DNA of 64,000 nt from Parietaria judaica (Eukaryota > Streptophyta > Magnoliopsida > Rosales > Urticaceae): positions 6,566,001-6,630,000 of the forward strand of contig OX940864.1 in assembly GCA_954871525.1 (NCBI GenBank), in the 5' to 3' direction. Each line of letters starts with the position of its first letter. The stretch's first letter is position 1. The translations under genes and the position numbers were made by a program. A model generated the notes under the pieces. The model saw only the letters and a program-made list of their open reading frames with translations, made no database searches and was not told where the DNA came from. This document shows positions 36,661 to 48,041 of the stretch, piece after piece.

Positions 36661-37955
36661 AGAAAATTTTACTGTGAAGAAAGAGAAGAAAGTGAAAAAA
36701 TATATTTTACTTCATGTTCTAGATCCTGCGGTAGCCAAACGAAACCCCGTGGGTAACCCTCTTTTTGTAGGTTGTTGGTAAAAAAAATTATAGTAGATAA
36801 TCATCTTTTAACGTTTAAATTTATATTTATCAAACGTGTGGTTTTAATTATTAATATAGCCAATCAGGATGATGTGGTATTGGAAATTAATTTCTCCGTA
36901 CCAAAATTGCCCCCCAACCTATTAAAATTGGAAATTAATTTCTCCGTACCAAAATTGCCCCCCAACCTATTAAAATTCGATTTTTATTTTTAAAATAATT
37001 TTTTTTAGTTTTTTTATTAATTATGCATGATTTTAGGAATAATTTTGTACCAAATTTGAAATGGTATACCCAAAATATTATCTCTTCTCTCATATATCGA
37101 TCAAATCATCTCCCTCTCTGCTCCATTTTCGCAACTCTCTCTCTCTCCCGTTCTCTCTCATCAAGAACTTCAAACACTCATAACTCCCTCTCTGAAACTC
37201 CAATTGACGCAAATTTGGTACTGTTGGAAAGGTATTGACGAGACGAAGCTATTTATAGGTGGATTGTGACCAGAAGTTGCAGATTTTGATTAGAATAATC
37301 ACGGTACGTTCCGATTGCACGATTTAAGATTTATCCCGAAAGAGTTCGATTTTGGAAAAACTAACACCGGATTCATGTTCGGGAGGCCTTTTAGTGCTTG
37401 GTGGAGGTGTTCCGCGCCATCGCCGTTGTCATCCACCGCCGCCGGTCGCCGGAGTTCGTCTCCGATCGTGAAATTGGATTGGGGGTTTTGAAGCCCTTGT
37501 AAAGGATATTAAAACCCCTCAATTAATTTCGTAATCTGATTTCCGATAAGCTTCAATTTCGCCGGATATCCTCCTTTGGTTCCGCCAAACTCGAGCTCGC
37601 TTTCGATATCGAGTTTATTTCTTGGAGTGTGATAAAGGACGTCATCGGCTATGGTGGCGTGTTGAAGAAGATCGTACACGACGGGGACGGTTGGGCTACT
37701 CCAAGGGACGAAGTTTTTTTTGTTTTGTTTATTCGTGTTAATTTTGTACTTGTTCGTGTTAATTTTGTGTTAATATGTATGTTAAATCGTGTATATGTAT
37801 GTTAATTCGACTTGTAAATGTATGTTTATTGGTTGATTCGTATTTATTCGTGTAAATGTATGCTAATTCAAATTGTTAATTTGGTTAATGTTTTTTAATT
37901 CAAATTGTTTTAAATTATTAAATTGTTAATTTAGTTAAGTATTTTAAGTGACATA
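36661..37955. other. Intergenic, probable transposon remnant
   Basis: A 49 bp unit (GGAAATTAATTTCTCCGTAC ... CCCCCCAACCTATTAAAATT) is repeated in tandem at about 36880-36977. From 37080 to 37700 the sequence is CT-rich then GC-richer and looks like a leader plus a degraded coding stretch (GCGCCATCGCCGTTGTCATC, CGCCGCCGGTCGCCGG). It is followed by AT repeats with TTCGTGTTAATTTTG words, reminiscent of the layout of the KNL1-carrying element. I see no intact frame and no clear ends. Confidence 0.4.
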
Positions 37956-38632
37956 CAGTAGAACCTCTATAAATTAATACTCGATAAATTAATAGTCGCG
38001 ATTAAATAATATTTTTGGCCGGTCCCGACTCGGGCCTAACTAGCTAAATTAATAATTCGCTAAATTTATAAGATAATAATTTTTTTAGAAAATATAGGTC
38101 CCAAGTGATATATAAATTAATAATTCAATATAAAAAATTACATAAATAATTATAAAATCACTATAAATAAAATATAACATAAATAACTATGAAATCACAT
38201 TGAGTAAAAAGATAGCATTACATCACTAATCATGTAGTCTTCTTAAAATATGTTTCTTTAGTAATTTGTTTCTTCTTGAAATTAATGTCCTCTTGAACTT
38301 CATATTTACGCTTCCGAAGAGCATCAAAGGTCGGCTATCATATTCTCATGTTGGGCTTTTTAATATTTCGGACATTGGTACTCTGATAAAATCTTTTTAA
38401 ATCATATTAATCTCTCTTGATATTCTTAATATTGATACTTTAATATTCTCGATATAATAAATTGCAATAATTTTTTGTTAGTAAAGATGTTTATATAATT
38501 ATAGCTGATTAATAAAAAATTTCTTCACTTAATGTATAAATTAATAAATTATTAATTTATATGTTAATTAATAATCCGATAAGATAATATTTTTTGCCAG
38601 TCCCAACAGTATTAATTTATAGAGGTTCTAAG
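37956..38632. mobile_element. Emigrant/pogo-like (Tc1-mariner) element
   Basis: It starts CAGTAGAACCTCTATAAATT after a TA dinucleotide (37954-37955). It ends AATTTATAGAGGTTCTAAG before another TA (38633-38634). This end sequence is the one I know from plant Emigrant-type MITEs and their pogo-like partners. No complete transposase is seen. It sits just downstream of arginase copy 2. Confidence 0.7.
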
Positions 38633-38834
38633 TATTACAAAAATCCTACACGCTCTTTGTTAGTTAGGTATGTAACACTTCTATAGAAAGAAAAAAAATA
38701 TCATTATAATAGAGAAACCCCAGTCTCTTATGATTCTGAGAGTACAATTAGAAGGCTGATAATATGGACTCACTGACACCGAGTCCGAGACCAACAGCTC
38801 TTCATACCCTAGCGAGGTAAAGAGAATCTCTAAC

Positions 38835-40810
38835 TTACTTCGAGATCTTCGCCGTCAACTCTCTTACGAGCTTGGCGGCAACCATCGCCGTCATGCCATC
38901 GACGGTGTCGCGCTGGGGGTTGAACTCCACGACGTCGGCTGCAACGACATCGCCTTGGAGATTGTGGAGTATGTTGAGCACGTCGCGGAACGAGAGGCCT
39001 CCGGGCTCGATGTGGGACACTCCGGGCGCGAATGCAGGGTCGAGGCAGTCCACGTCGATCGAGATGTATACGCCCTTCACGCCCTCGCCAAGTTTCTGAC
39101 GAGCAAAGCGTTTGTTAGAAAGTTATTTAAATACTCAACCAACTTAACTAGTTCTATTGACATGTTCAGTTGATAAACAGACGAAAGGAGGTGGCAATCA
39201 CCAGATTTTCGAGAAAATGGCGATCTCTCGAAAAGGTTCGCATTTCGTATTGCTCAACGCCGAATTTCTTGCCTTGCTCGCGCCCTTCGATGTTTATTGA
39301 CCTTATTCCAACCTGAAGAATTCAAGGATCAACTTCTTTAGGGACCAAATCAAGATCAATTACACAACTTAATAATTAAAAATAAATTTCAGTTTGGAGT
39401 TTTGATTAATAATTAAACAAATATTCACTACGGCAATGCAAGTCACCCATAAATCTAGGCAATTATATAATTGCTCACTAATTCTAAGGTTATACAGATC
39501 ACCCATAAATCAGCAGAAGTGTTAATATTGTTCGATCGGTTTTGCTTTTTAAGCAAAGTAATATTTTTCCAGTGCTAGCATAGATGAACTGAAAGGGAAA
39601 AATAAATTTGCAAGGTGATCGAGTTACCTGCAAAAGCCGCCGAGCGTAGCCGCCTTCCATAATCCGTGCAAAGGACGAGGCATGCGAATATTTGTTTCCT
39701 TCAAACTCATGGTAGATGTCGGGATGTGCGTCGAAATGAAGAATGTCCACAGGTCCCCCAAGCTTCTCTGAAACAGCCCTCACAACCGGGTACGAAATCG
39801 AATGGTCACCACCTAAAACCAATGGGCGCAGCGGTTCCTGGAAAGGCGGGACACAATAAATTCAAGATTCGCACACAAATGAAGTACAAACAAGTCGAGA
39901 AATACAATTTCGCAGAACAAACGTAAATTGATACTCATTTGATTACCTGTTCCATGACAAGCTTGACTGACTCGCTTACTACGCTCATCAATCTATCGTC
40001 GTTCACGCCGCAATCGCGGATCTCTTGGACGGGAACATCTCCCACGTCGGTCAAAACCCGAGGGTCGTTCAACTCTTTCCCTGCAAAACCGTCCATAGGC
40101 ATACAAATCACCAACTTATGCTTATAAAACCGCGTATGTATAATCCATACGCTAAATAAAGAAATTCAACTGTTTTCACTGCATAATTTGCCATTATGGA
40201 TCTTCAAAGCCACAAACAGACGTACAAATCACCAATTTGTGCTTACAAAAACACAAAAGTAACCATATATAACCGACCGATTTACCTTCTTCGGTGGTAG
40301 AGTTCGTGCTGCCACACCAGATTGCCTCCCGAATCCGAGGAGGCGCGAACGCCGGCCCTTGCAGAAACGACGAGTTGTGTCCTAACGGAACTCCGAGCAG
40401 GGATGTTGATGCCTTAGCTCCTCCTAAAGCCCGAACTAACTCTCCCTAAAAAAAAAAAAAAATCCTCTCATCTGATATCACTAAGCCTCAATCCATAGAA
40501 TTTCACTCTGAAATAAACATGTTTTGCCTCTTTAACTAGTTCAAAAACATTCTTCTACTCAAAACTACAGCTATAATACACTACACACATATGTACATAA
40601 TTACATATATATATATATATATATTCGAATATGAAGCAGAATATTCGGATATGCATATACCTTAAGCTTCGATCGCTCGCGGATGAGAGTAAGAGAAGCG
40701 TCAATGACGCGATTCTGACCTTCCTCCAGCAAATCAAGCGGTACGTTCGCGGCGTTACGCCTCTGAAGGTAATTGTGGATTCCTCCTCTCAGTATCTTCG
40801 GAATCGCCAT
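38835..40810 (-). CDS. ARGAH: Arginase, copy 2 (six exons, canonical)
   Basis: Arginine amidohydrolase producing ornithine and urea, expected in mitochondria. Exons are 40810-40661, 40445-40286, 40080-39947, 39837-39628, 39312-39202 and 39095-38835. All are GT-AG with the same phases as copy 1, giving 341 aa. Metal ligands are present in GGDHS, DAHPD and DVDCLDP, and the loop AFAPGVSHIEPGG, the VEFNPQRD glutamate and RDTVDGM follow the plant norm. Exon lengths 160, 134, 210, 111 and 261 are identical to copy 1. Only exon 1 differs, by one codon. The introns differ in length, mainly a longer intron 4. Being the conserved copy, it is the better candidate for the housekeeping function. Confidence 0.94.
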
Positions 40811-42120
40811 TTTCGACGATCAAAAGCTTAAAAAAAAGCCACCAAAAAAATTATAAATAAAAATGAAAATCGAAACACAGAAAAAGAGAAACATAAACGA
40901 AGAGGAAAGCAGAGCTCACCTTCGAGAGAAGCTCAGAGAGTGAGAAACTTTCTGCTATTGGAAACTGTATTGAGTAATCGGTATTCAATGAATGGCCATT
41001 TTTGGAAATAGTTTCTTGGGAATCGTGTTTATGAACATGTGATTTAACGTTTAATGATGGCACTGAGTGAGATGACGGGTTTGTCCTCGCTTGTTAGCTG
41101 GTGATGAGGAGGGTAGTTTCGTCTGCCTGGACTCTGGAGGAGCTGATATTTAGCGTCGGAGACTTCTTTTGCAGAGAAACGGAGGGATAGTGGTAGCGAT
41201 GACGTCATCTGTTCCGTGCTCTGTCTGAACTCTAAAAAAAGCTAACAACCGAGGAAAGTTGGAAACAATAAAATACTAGAATAATAATAAAAAAGATTGC
41301 GGTAAAAATGCCTAACTTTGTTTTACAACTAACGCGACATCAATTATTATTTACACGCGTATGTTTTAAATTATAACATTTATAAATAAAAAAAAAACGT
41401 AAAAAATAAGTATTAGTTTAAATAGTATATAAAAATTTAAATATGAACGTAGCTATGGGATGGAAAATATCGAAAAAGTAATGGTTCAGCAATTTGGAAA
41501 AAATTAAGTACTTTTACGACAATTATCCTATAATAAAATCTTATAATGGAGGCGTGACGTGTACATTGGGGATAAGGTGCGCCGTCGAGTGAATCACGCA
41601 CACCTAGGCCATGAGGTTGAAGGGCCTCAAGTTTGTAAACCATTGGGCTCCCTTTAAATAATTCAGGCCCATAAGTTGATTAACTGTACTATTAAATATG
41701 TATTAAGAGCTATTAGTGTAGTATTGAGTATTTATTGAGCACTTCTTGATTAAACTAAGTATTATATAAATAAATTTGCCAAAAGATAAAGATAAAATTC
41801 TCAACAACTTAAAGATGTTTGAAAAAAAAAGTGCTGTATCATGTCACGATCTGTTCAAAACATTTATGGATTTAATTTAATTATGAAAGATGCAGATTTT
41901 TATTTATATTTTCATTATTCTTCAAGAATTCCAACCTGTTTTAGAAAAAAATGTAATATTTAAATATACTATAGGTTCACTGCTATGGCAAATATTATTA
42001 GAAAGCATAATTATTAATAATTACGGAACAATAAAGAGACTTGAAGAACAAATTATGAAAGGACAATTATGTGATAATATAAATTATATACGACCCCTAA
42101 AAAGGAAAACACACCCTTAG
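40811..42120. other. Arginase copy 2 upstream and intergenic DNA
   Basis: Near 41095-41130, GGAGGGTAGTTTCGTCTGCC echoes the upstream block of copy 1. The rest is AT-rich without recognised genes. Confidence 0.5.
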
Positions 42121-42432
42121 GGGTCGCACGAAGCTCTCTATAAATACGAGAGCCCCCCACCACATTTTGGTAAGCTTTCTCAAGCAAAAAAAACCCCTGC
42201 TCGCCAATCTTACTTCCCTATCCTAAAGTACTCGACTAATGTTGAGCGTTGGAGCGAGCGACAGAAGTCCCTCCCTCTGCCCTCCTCGAGAGTTCACGTT
42301 TTTTCACTCTCTTTTCAAGAACGGAGACGGAGGCGGATTATCAAAGGCGAAGAGGAGCTTCAAGCCCTTCACGACCATAGTACGGTCATTAGGCCCGGCC
42401 CAAAACGGAATTATGGGCCGCTTTTCAAGTTG
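42121..42432 (+). mobile_element. LTR-like fragment
   Basis: A TATA-like CTCTATAAATACGAGAG at about 42134 is followed by a C-rich leader, TACTCGACTAATGTTGAGCG (similar to GCCTAATGTTGAGCGTCTGA after the 687 bp duplication at about 35492) and a GC-rich tail. It looks like the R-U5 part of a related LTR retroelement. Confidence 0.45.
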
Positions 42433-44000
42433 ATCCAAAAAACGGCATTAACAATATTTAAAAGAACTATTACAACAACATAATACAAAAGGTTATGTTG
42501 GTGGATGTTTCAGTGTGCTAACAAAAGTTGATTAAGTAATGCTTCAGAGTAATTTATTTTGTTCTCCACTGTTTTATCAAAACCTGACAAATTATTAACA
42601 AATAAATATAACGCATTTAGTATAGAGAAATTAACCTTAAGTATTTTCTAAATGAAAAATTACTTGTTAAAAATAATTTATTTTGGCTGTGTATATTTGA
42701 CTAAGTTTAGTAATGATTAATTAATTACCCAAGATCCATAAACAAACTGAGTAAAAATTATATAATGAGTGCTATAATAAAATTGTGTATAGAATGTAAG
42801 ATTATGTTATTAGAAAATAAACTCAATACTAACACATGTTTAAATATAAACTTCTCTGTACAATATTCTATAAAAGAAACAAAATATCACATTTCATAAT
42901 TAATTGCTGAAGATAAAAAAAAAAAAGTATAAGTCATAAAGAAAAAGGCACAAAAAAATATTATTGGAAAAATAAAATTTAGTTGAGGAAATAGATTGTT
43001 AAATGAGGTGAGAGTTCAATAAAGAAAATGAAAACATAAAAAAGATGTTTTTATTTTCATGAGTAAAGTTAACAAAATAAAAAGTCATTTTGAAAAAATA
43101 TTTTGTGCAAAATATATAACCAATCATGTTTCTAAATGAATTTTTTAAATATATTTTTTTCCAAAAGCTAAAAACGTTTTGGCAAAACGCTTCCAATCGT
43201 TTAACTTAATGATCTAGAGATTTCATCATACCCTTCATTTTATCAATGTTTCGTATTGATCTGTTATTTTTTTTTTAAATCCTTTGTTAATAATATATCA
43301 GATATAGTACAAAACTATATAATTATTTATCATTACAAAGATAATTTAGATAAATTGCTATTTCCTAGTTTTAAATATTACTAACAAAAAATTGTCTCTA
43401 ATGCTAAACAAGTTGCCCAAAAAGTCAATAAATTGCTCTGAGATTTTATCAGTGATACTTTGAAAACTAGTTCATAAAGAAAAAAGTTTTTTTTGTTAAA
43501 TACATACTTGAGTTAAAATTGTTTAACTACCTTGTTTATCATTTAGTTTCTTTGAGATTCAAATCTACCTGCAATACTAATTGATTTGATTTCGTGAACT
43601 AATAAAAATTCATTTCATTAAAAAAAAATGTCAAATTACTAAAAATTGGCGCGAGTTTTTCACTAATGAAATAACATCCTAAGTTACTTAATTGGCCATT
43701 TAAACTCTAAATATTTTACTAGATTGATTAATAGAAAAAGATAGCTCAAATTTTTAGAAGAGTCAAATTGACTGTTGAACATAACAATTGAGTGCAATGA
43801 TTCATAGAAATAACAAAATAAAATATTATCGGATATATATTAAAATATTTTAATTCCATTACATAACTCTCCAAGTCCCAAGGATTGTCTGAAATAAATA
43901 TAATTATAATTAAAATCAAAAGTAAAAATAAAAATAAAAATAAAATGGAAAAGAAAAGAAAAGCATCAAAGTAAATTCAATTTAGGGCTCACTTCACCAT
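42433..44000. other. Gene-free AT-rich spacer
   Basis: No gene, RNA or element ends seen. The small open frames are AT-driven. Confidence 0.6.
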
Positions 44001-44009
44001 TATTCCCGT

Positions 44010-44662
44010 GGATTCCATCAGCTCCATTCCGGTCTCCGATTCTCAATTCTCTTCGCGTTCTCGCCGGAAAAATCGCCGGCTTCGTACTTCCTGAAGATCA
44101 GGTTCGTCTCTAGTTCATCTTTCGTCTTTCCTTTGTTGCTCGCTAGAAGATCAGAATTCAAAAAAAATTCTCTTCAGTGGTTTTTAGTTTTTGAATCCGT
44201 TGAATAAGTAACAGAAATCTGTGATGAATCGATCGCATTGAGCTTGTTTGATTTCTCATTTCTTCGTTTGATTATTGTAGATTGAAGGGTATTATGATAG
44301 CTGGGTATGGTCTGAGGCAGATATGCGGTTCTAACAGGTAACAAGCTCTTTCCCATTTCTCATTTGGACTGTAATTTACTCTACTTTTGATTCTCGTAAT
44401 TTTTCTTGTGTTTTCATTGCTGGTCCTTATTAGTATGTTTCAGATTCCGTTCATCGCAAGAAATTTTATTGCGTGGTTTTGATATCCGTTTTAGGGCGTT
44501 TTCGCCATCGTAATGTTGAACATAACGGTTTGATCGTAGCCCGATAGGTTCTTGAATGGTTTGTTTGTTTGTTTGTAAATGTGACTCAAATTTCAATAGG
44601 AGTTTTCAGGTCCTGCATTATTTGTAGTTTACTCGGAAGAGGTGAATTTATCGGTATCAACT
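44010..44662 (+). promoter_or_regulatory. 5' UTR and leader introns of the GIL1-like gene
   Basis: A CT-rich transcribed-looking stretch at about 44010-44101 ends at CAG|GTTCGT. A short exon-like piece at about 44281-44338 lies between TTGTAG and CAG|GTAACA. A further acceptor CAATAG lies near 44600. Together these suggest one or more introns in the leader before the ATG at 44663. Confidence 0.45.
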
Positions 44663-45925
44663 ATGCTACCCGGTGGAGCGAAGGATACCCAACCCCGTGA
44701 GAGCAACAACAGTCAGAAAGTCCATCCTCAACCCATGGAAGACACCAATCAGAATCCCGAAGCCGTGGAATCACTGATTTCGAAGATCTTCACGAACATC
44801 TCTTCGCTGAAGTCTGCTTACATCCAGCTCCAGTCAGCCCACACCCCTTACGATCCTGACAAAATCCAAGCTGCCGATAAACTCGTCATTTCCGAGCTGA
44901 AGAATCTATCTGAGCTCAAGCACTTCTACCGAGAAAACAACCCGAAACCCGCTTGCGCTTCACCACAGGACTCTCGCTTGGCTGCTGAGATCCAAGAGCA
45001 ACAGAGCCTGCTAAAAACCTATGAGGTTATGGTGAAGAAATTCCAATCCGAGATTCAAAACAAAGATTCCGAGATTGTCCAATTGCAGCATCAGATCGAA
45101 GAGGCATCCCAGAAGAGGGTAAAATTGGAAAAGAATCTCAAGCTCAGAGGACTCTTAACCAAAGAATCTGAAACCGAAAACGGGTTTTTCCACACGGATT
45201 TAAATCCCGAACTTTTCACGTCATCAGTCGAAGCGACATTCAAAGCAATCCACGATTTCTCGAAGCCGTTGATCAATATGATGAAAGCGGCAGGCTGGGA
45301 CCTCGACGCTGCGGCGAACACGATTGAACCGAACGTTGTTTACACAAAACGGGCGCACAAGAAATACGCATTCGAATCCAACATTTGCCAGCAAATGTTC
45401 ACTGGATTTCAGATGGAAAGCTTTGGGGTCAAGACAGAGACCGATCTCGTGATGACGAAGGAGAGCTTCTTCAGTCAGTTTCTCGCTTTGAGAGAGGTAG
45501 ATCCACTTGACATGCTCGGTCAGAACCCGGATTCTATATTTGGGAAATTTTGCCGGATCAAATACCTTGCAGTGGTTCACCAGAAAATGGAGGCTTCGTT
45601 CTTCGGGAATCTGGATCAGAGGAACTATGTTGTTGGTGGCGGTCATCCGAGAACTCCGTTCTACCAAGCGTTTCTGAAACTGGCGAAATCGGTCTGGCTT
45701 TTGCACAGGCTGGCTTACTCGTTCGACCCGAGCGTTAGGGTTTTTCAGGTCAAAAGAGGAAACGTTTTCTCCGAGGTTTACATGGAAAGTGTCGTAAAGA
45801 ACTTGATTATGGACGAAACCGATGAAAAACCCAAGGTTGGGCTCATGGTGATGCCCGGATTTTGGATTGCCGGAAGTGTGATTCAGAGCCGGGTTTACCT
45901 CTCTGGCATGAAGGTGGTGGAATAG
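44663..45925 (+). CDS. GIL1/DUF641-family protein (single coding exon)
   Basis: A 420 aa protein encoded in one exon. The family includes Arabidopsis GRAVITROPIC IN THE LIGHT 1 and IRK-interacting proteins, which act in light, gravity and growth signalling. Residues about 28-90 are the DUF641 block (AVESLISKIFTNISSLKSAY, YDPDKIQAADKLVISELKNL). Residues about 105-160 form a heptad-rich coiled coil (IQEQQSLLKTYEVMVKKFQS). The C-terminal half carries typical wording: FSKPLINMMKAAGWDLDAAA, RAHKKYAFESNICQQMF, FCRIKYLAVVHPKM-like FCRIKYLAVVHQKMEASFFG, and the family ending VMPGFWIAGSVIQSRVYLSG. I chose the ATG at 44663 because it is the first in frame. The exact subfamily member is not clear. Confidence 0.9.
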   Translation: MLPGGAKDTQPRESNNSQKVHPQPMEDTNQNPEAVESLISKIFTNISSLKSAYIQLQSAHTPYDPDKIQAADKLVISELKNLSELKHFYRENNPKPACASPQDSRLAAEIQEQQSLLKTYEVMVKKFQSEIQNKDSEIVQLQHQIEEASQKRVKLEKNLKLRGLLTKESETENGFFHTDLNPELFTSSVEATFKAIHDFSKPLINMMKAAGWDLDAAANTIEPNVVYTKRAHKKYAFESNICQQMFTGFQMESFGVKTETDLVMTKESFFSQFLALREVDPLDMLGQNPDSIFGKFCRIKYLAVVHQKMEASFFGNLDQRNYVVGGGHPRTPFYQAFLKLAKSVWLLHRLAYSFDPSVRVFQVKRGNVFSEVYMESVVKNLIMDETDEKPKVGLMVMPGFWIAGSVIQSRVYLSGMKVVE

Positions 45926-47447
45926 CGTCACGTGAATCTCGGTAAAACATAATCCGGATTAGTATCCGCAGTTATTTTATTTGTGTGTATTATCTGTAAT
46001 TGTTGTCGCTGTTCTTTAGAGGGAAGTGTCGAGTTAGGAATCTCGTTGAACCTCTCTCTCTTTGTTTGTTTGTGTATCAATCTATGTTCCTTGCGCCAAA
46101 GTGGGCTGTTTGTGCATTGATATGTGTAGTAGGACCATCTCGATTAAGTAGCCTGTTAAAAGAGAAAACAGAAAATAATATGAGCCAAATAAGTATCAAG
46201 ATCTTGTCTTGTCACGACTTGCTTAAACCTACATGCTAAAGTGTCACAAACTATGATTCTCTGGATTGTACAAGCTAAGCAAATTTTGGACGTTTTGACT
46301 GGAAAGATCATTAGGAACCGGGCCTTTCGGCTTTTTTGGTCATCGCCTCGTCAACCTCCCAATCTCAACCGGATTTTCGGTTTTCTAAAATCATGTGTGT
46401 CACATTAGAAAATGCCCAGATGAGAGCGAGCCAAATCAAACATGTTACATAAATTAGGCATCAATTGGAAGCCGGGTTTCGTTTTGCCTCTTCCCGGCTA
46501 TCGACTTTCCGATAATTAAAAAGTTTGGTTTTCAGGACGTAACCAGACTATAACGAGCCTTGCCGGGACTTTATATTTGGTAATTTTTACCGGGGCAGAG
46601 TAATCCACCCCTAATTTTAGGTAATGTGTACCGCTGCTTTCTGTTAATGTTCATTTTTTTTTCTTTCTAGTTAATACAAGTTTATATATACTATCTAAAA
46701 GGGAAATCATATTCTTGATATATAAGTTATTGCACGCCGCTTAAATACGCCATTTCCAAAGACTTTATTTTAAATTTTATTATCCTAAGAATAACAAAAC
46801 GTCTAAGCATTTCTTTCCGATAAGCACTGACTCCATTTCCACCCAAATCACGCAAAGTTAAGATTAACCCAATATAATTATGTGCCCCTCAACTCTACAT
46901 GTTGATACGATTTCTATATACTTTTTAAAATGCGACATGTTACCTGTTATACGTTACAAATGATGCAAAAAAAATTTACTTGTTCGAAGATATATTCGAC
47001 GATTTTATTTATTTTCTCTAATTTTTATAGCTTTAAATTTAATGCTCTAGAAATCGCCGATTGTTTTACGATAGTCCCATTATTTAATATAATGATATTA
47101 TTTCATAATCAATTGATATAAACAGCTTCGAGAGCAAGTCACGTTTTGCGCACAAATTGAATATTTTGAGGTTATTTTTAACTAATACACAATAATATAA
47201 TACTTTTGAAAAATTTAAAGGATATTACTGTCAAAGTTCAAAGTTCAAGAGGTAAATTGCTCCTGTACGCAAAATTTCGATGCATTAATCTTAATTATTA
47301 AAAAAAAGTTAATTCTATAACCCCAATCTTGAGCATTATTCAAGCTCAACCCACTTCAAGCGCACTCAAAGTCAACACATAAAGTCAACAAAAAAAAAAC
47401 TCACTATATCTCTGTCCCTCTTAGGCCATGTAAAGCTCAAACCTCCC
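45926..47447. other. Intergenic between GIL1-like and PMEI genes
   Basis: The first 200 bp or so are probably the 3' UTR of the GIL1-like gene. The rest is AT-rich with no recognised element. Just before the PMEI start there is a TCACTATATCTCTG stretch about 50 bp upstream of the ATG. Confidence 0.5.
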
Positions 47448-48041
47448 ATGGCTAATCTCAAACTGATCCCCTTATTCCTAATCTCCATCTCGGCCCTCGC
47501 GGCCCCAGCCCCGGCCTGCCACCCGCCTCGTCGCCTCTCGCGCACGCGCGCCTACATCGAGGCCTCGTGCCGCCACACACGCTTCCCCGGGCCCTGCGTA
47601 AAGTACCTCGCCAGCTACGCCAAAATTGCCAACGTGACGATACAGACGCCGCAAGCGTTGGCCGAGGCCGCTCTGCTCGTCAGCCTCTACCGGGCCATCA
47701 CTGCGCGGCGGTTCCTCGCGAGGGTGGCCGAGGAGTACGGTCCCGTGCGGGACTGCCTCGACCAGATCAACATGAGCGTGGACGAGCTCTACATGGCCAT
47801 CGGCGAGATGAAGCGGTTCGCGCGGGAGACGCACCGCGACGCGATCGAGTGGCGCGTGAGCAACGTGGAGACGTGGGTGGGGTCGGCGCTGACGGGGGCG
47901 AGTGGGTGCGTCGACGGGATCTCGGGGCGGAGGATGAGCAAGGTGAAGGCCACGGTGAGAGGGAAGGTTCAGAATGTGGCCGAGGTCACAAGCAACGCCT
48001 TGGCTCTCTTTCACCGCTTTGCTTCGAGGTTCCACTATTGA
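47448..48041 (+). CDS. PMEI-domain secreted protein (invertase/pectin methylesterase inhibitor)
   Basis: A 197 aa protein from one exon. Residues 1-23 form a signal peptide (LKLIPLFLISISALAAPAPA), so it enters the apoplast. The PMEI fold is supported by the spaced cysteines C41 and C50 (CRHTRFPGPC), C103 (RDCLDQI) and C154 (GASGCVDG), the pairs that form the two family disulfides, and by the helical spacing. Such proteins inhibit pectin methylesterases or invertases through a four-helix bundle. The coding sequence is strikingly GC-rich (many GCG/CGC codons) against an AT-rich background. No other gene is close. I cannot tell a PMEI from an invertase inhibitor by sequence alone. Confidence 0.9.
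   Translation: MANLKLIPLFLISISALAAPAPACHPPRRLSRTRAYIEASCRHTRFPGPCVKYLASYAKIANVTIQTPQALAEAALLVSLYRAITARRFLARVAEEYGPVRDCLDQINMSVDELYMAIGEMKRFARETHRDAIEWRVSNVETWVGSALTGASGCVDGISGRRMSKVKATVRGKVQNVAEVTSNALALFHRFASRFHY

Noticed and set aside
45224..45931. A 235-codon minus-strand frame opposite the GIL1-like gene
   Set aside because: The plus strand matches the GIL1/DUF641 family to the end, and the minus frame has no family features.
47478..48035. A 185-codon frame on the minus strand opposite the PMEI gene
   Set aside because: It is a GC-rich shadow. The plus-strand frame has the signal peptide and family cysteines.
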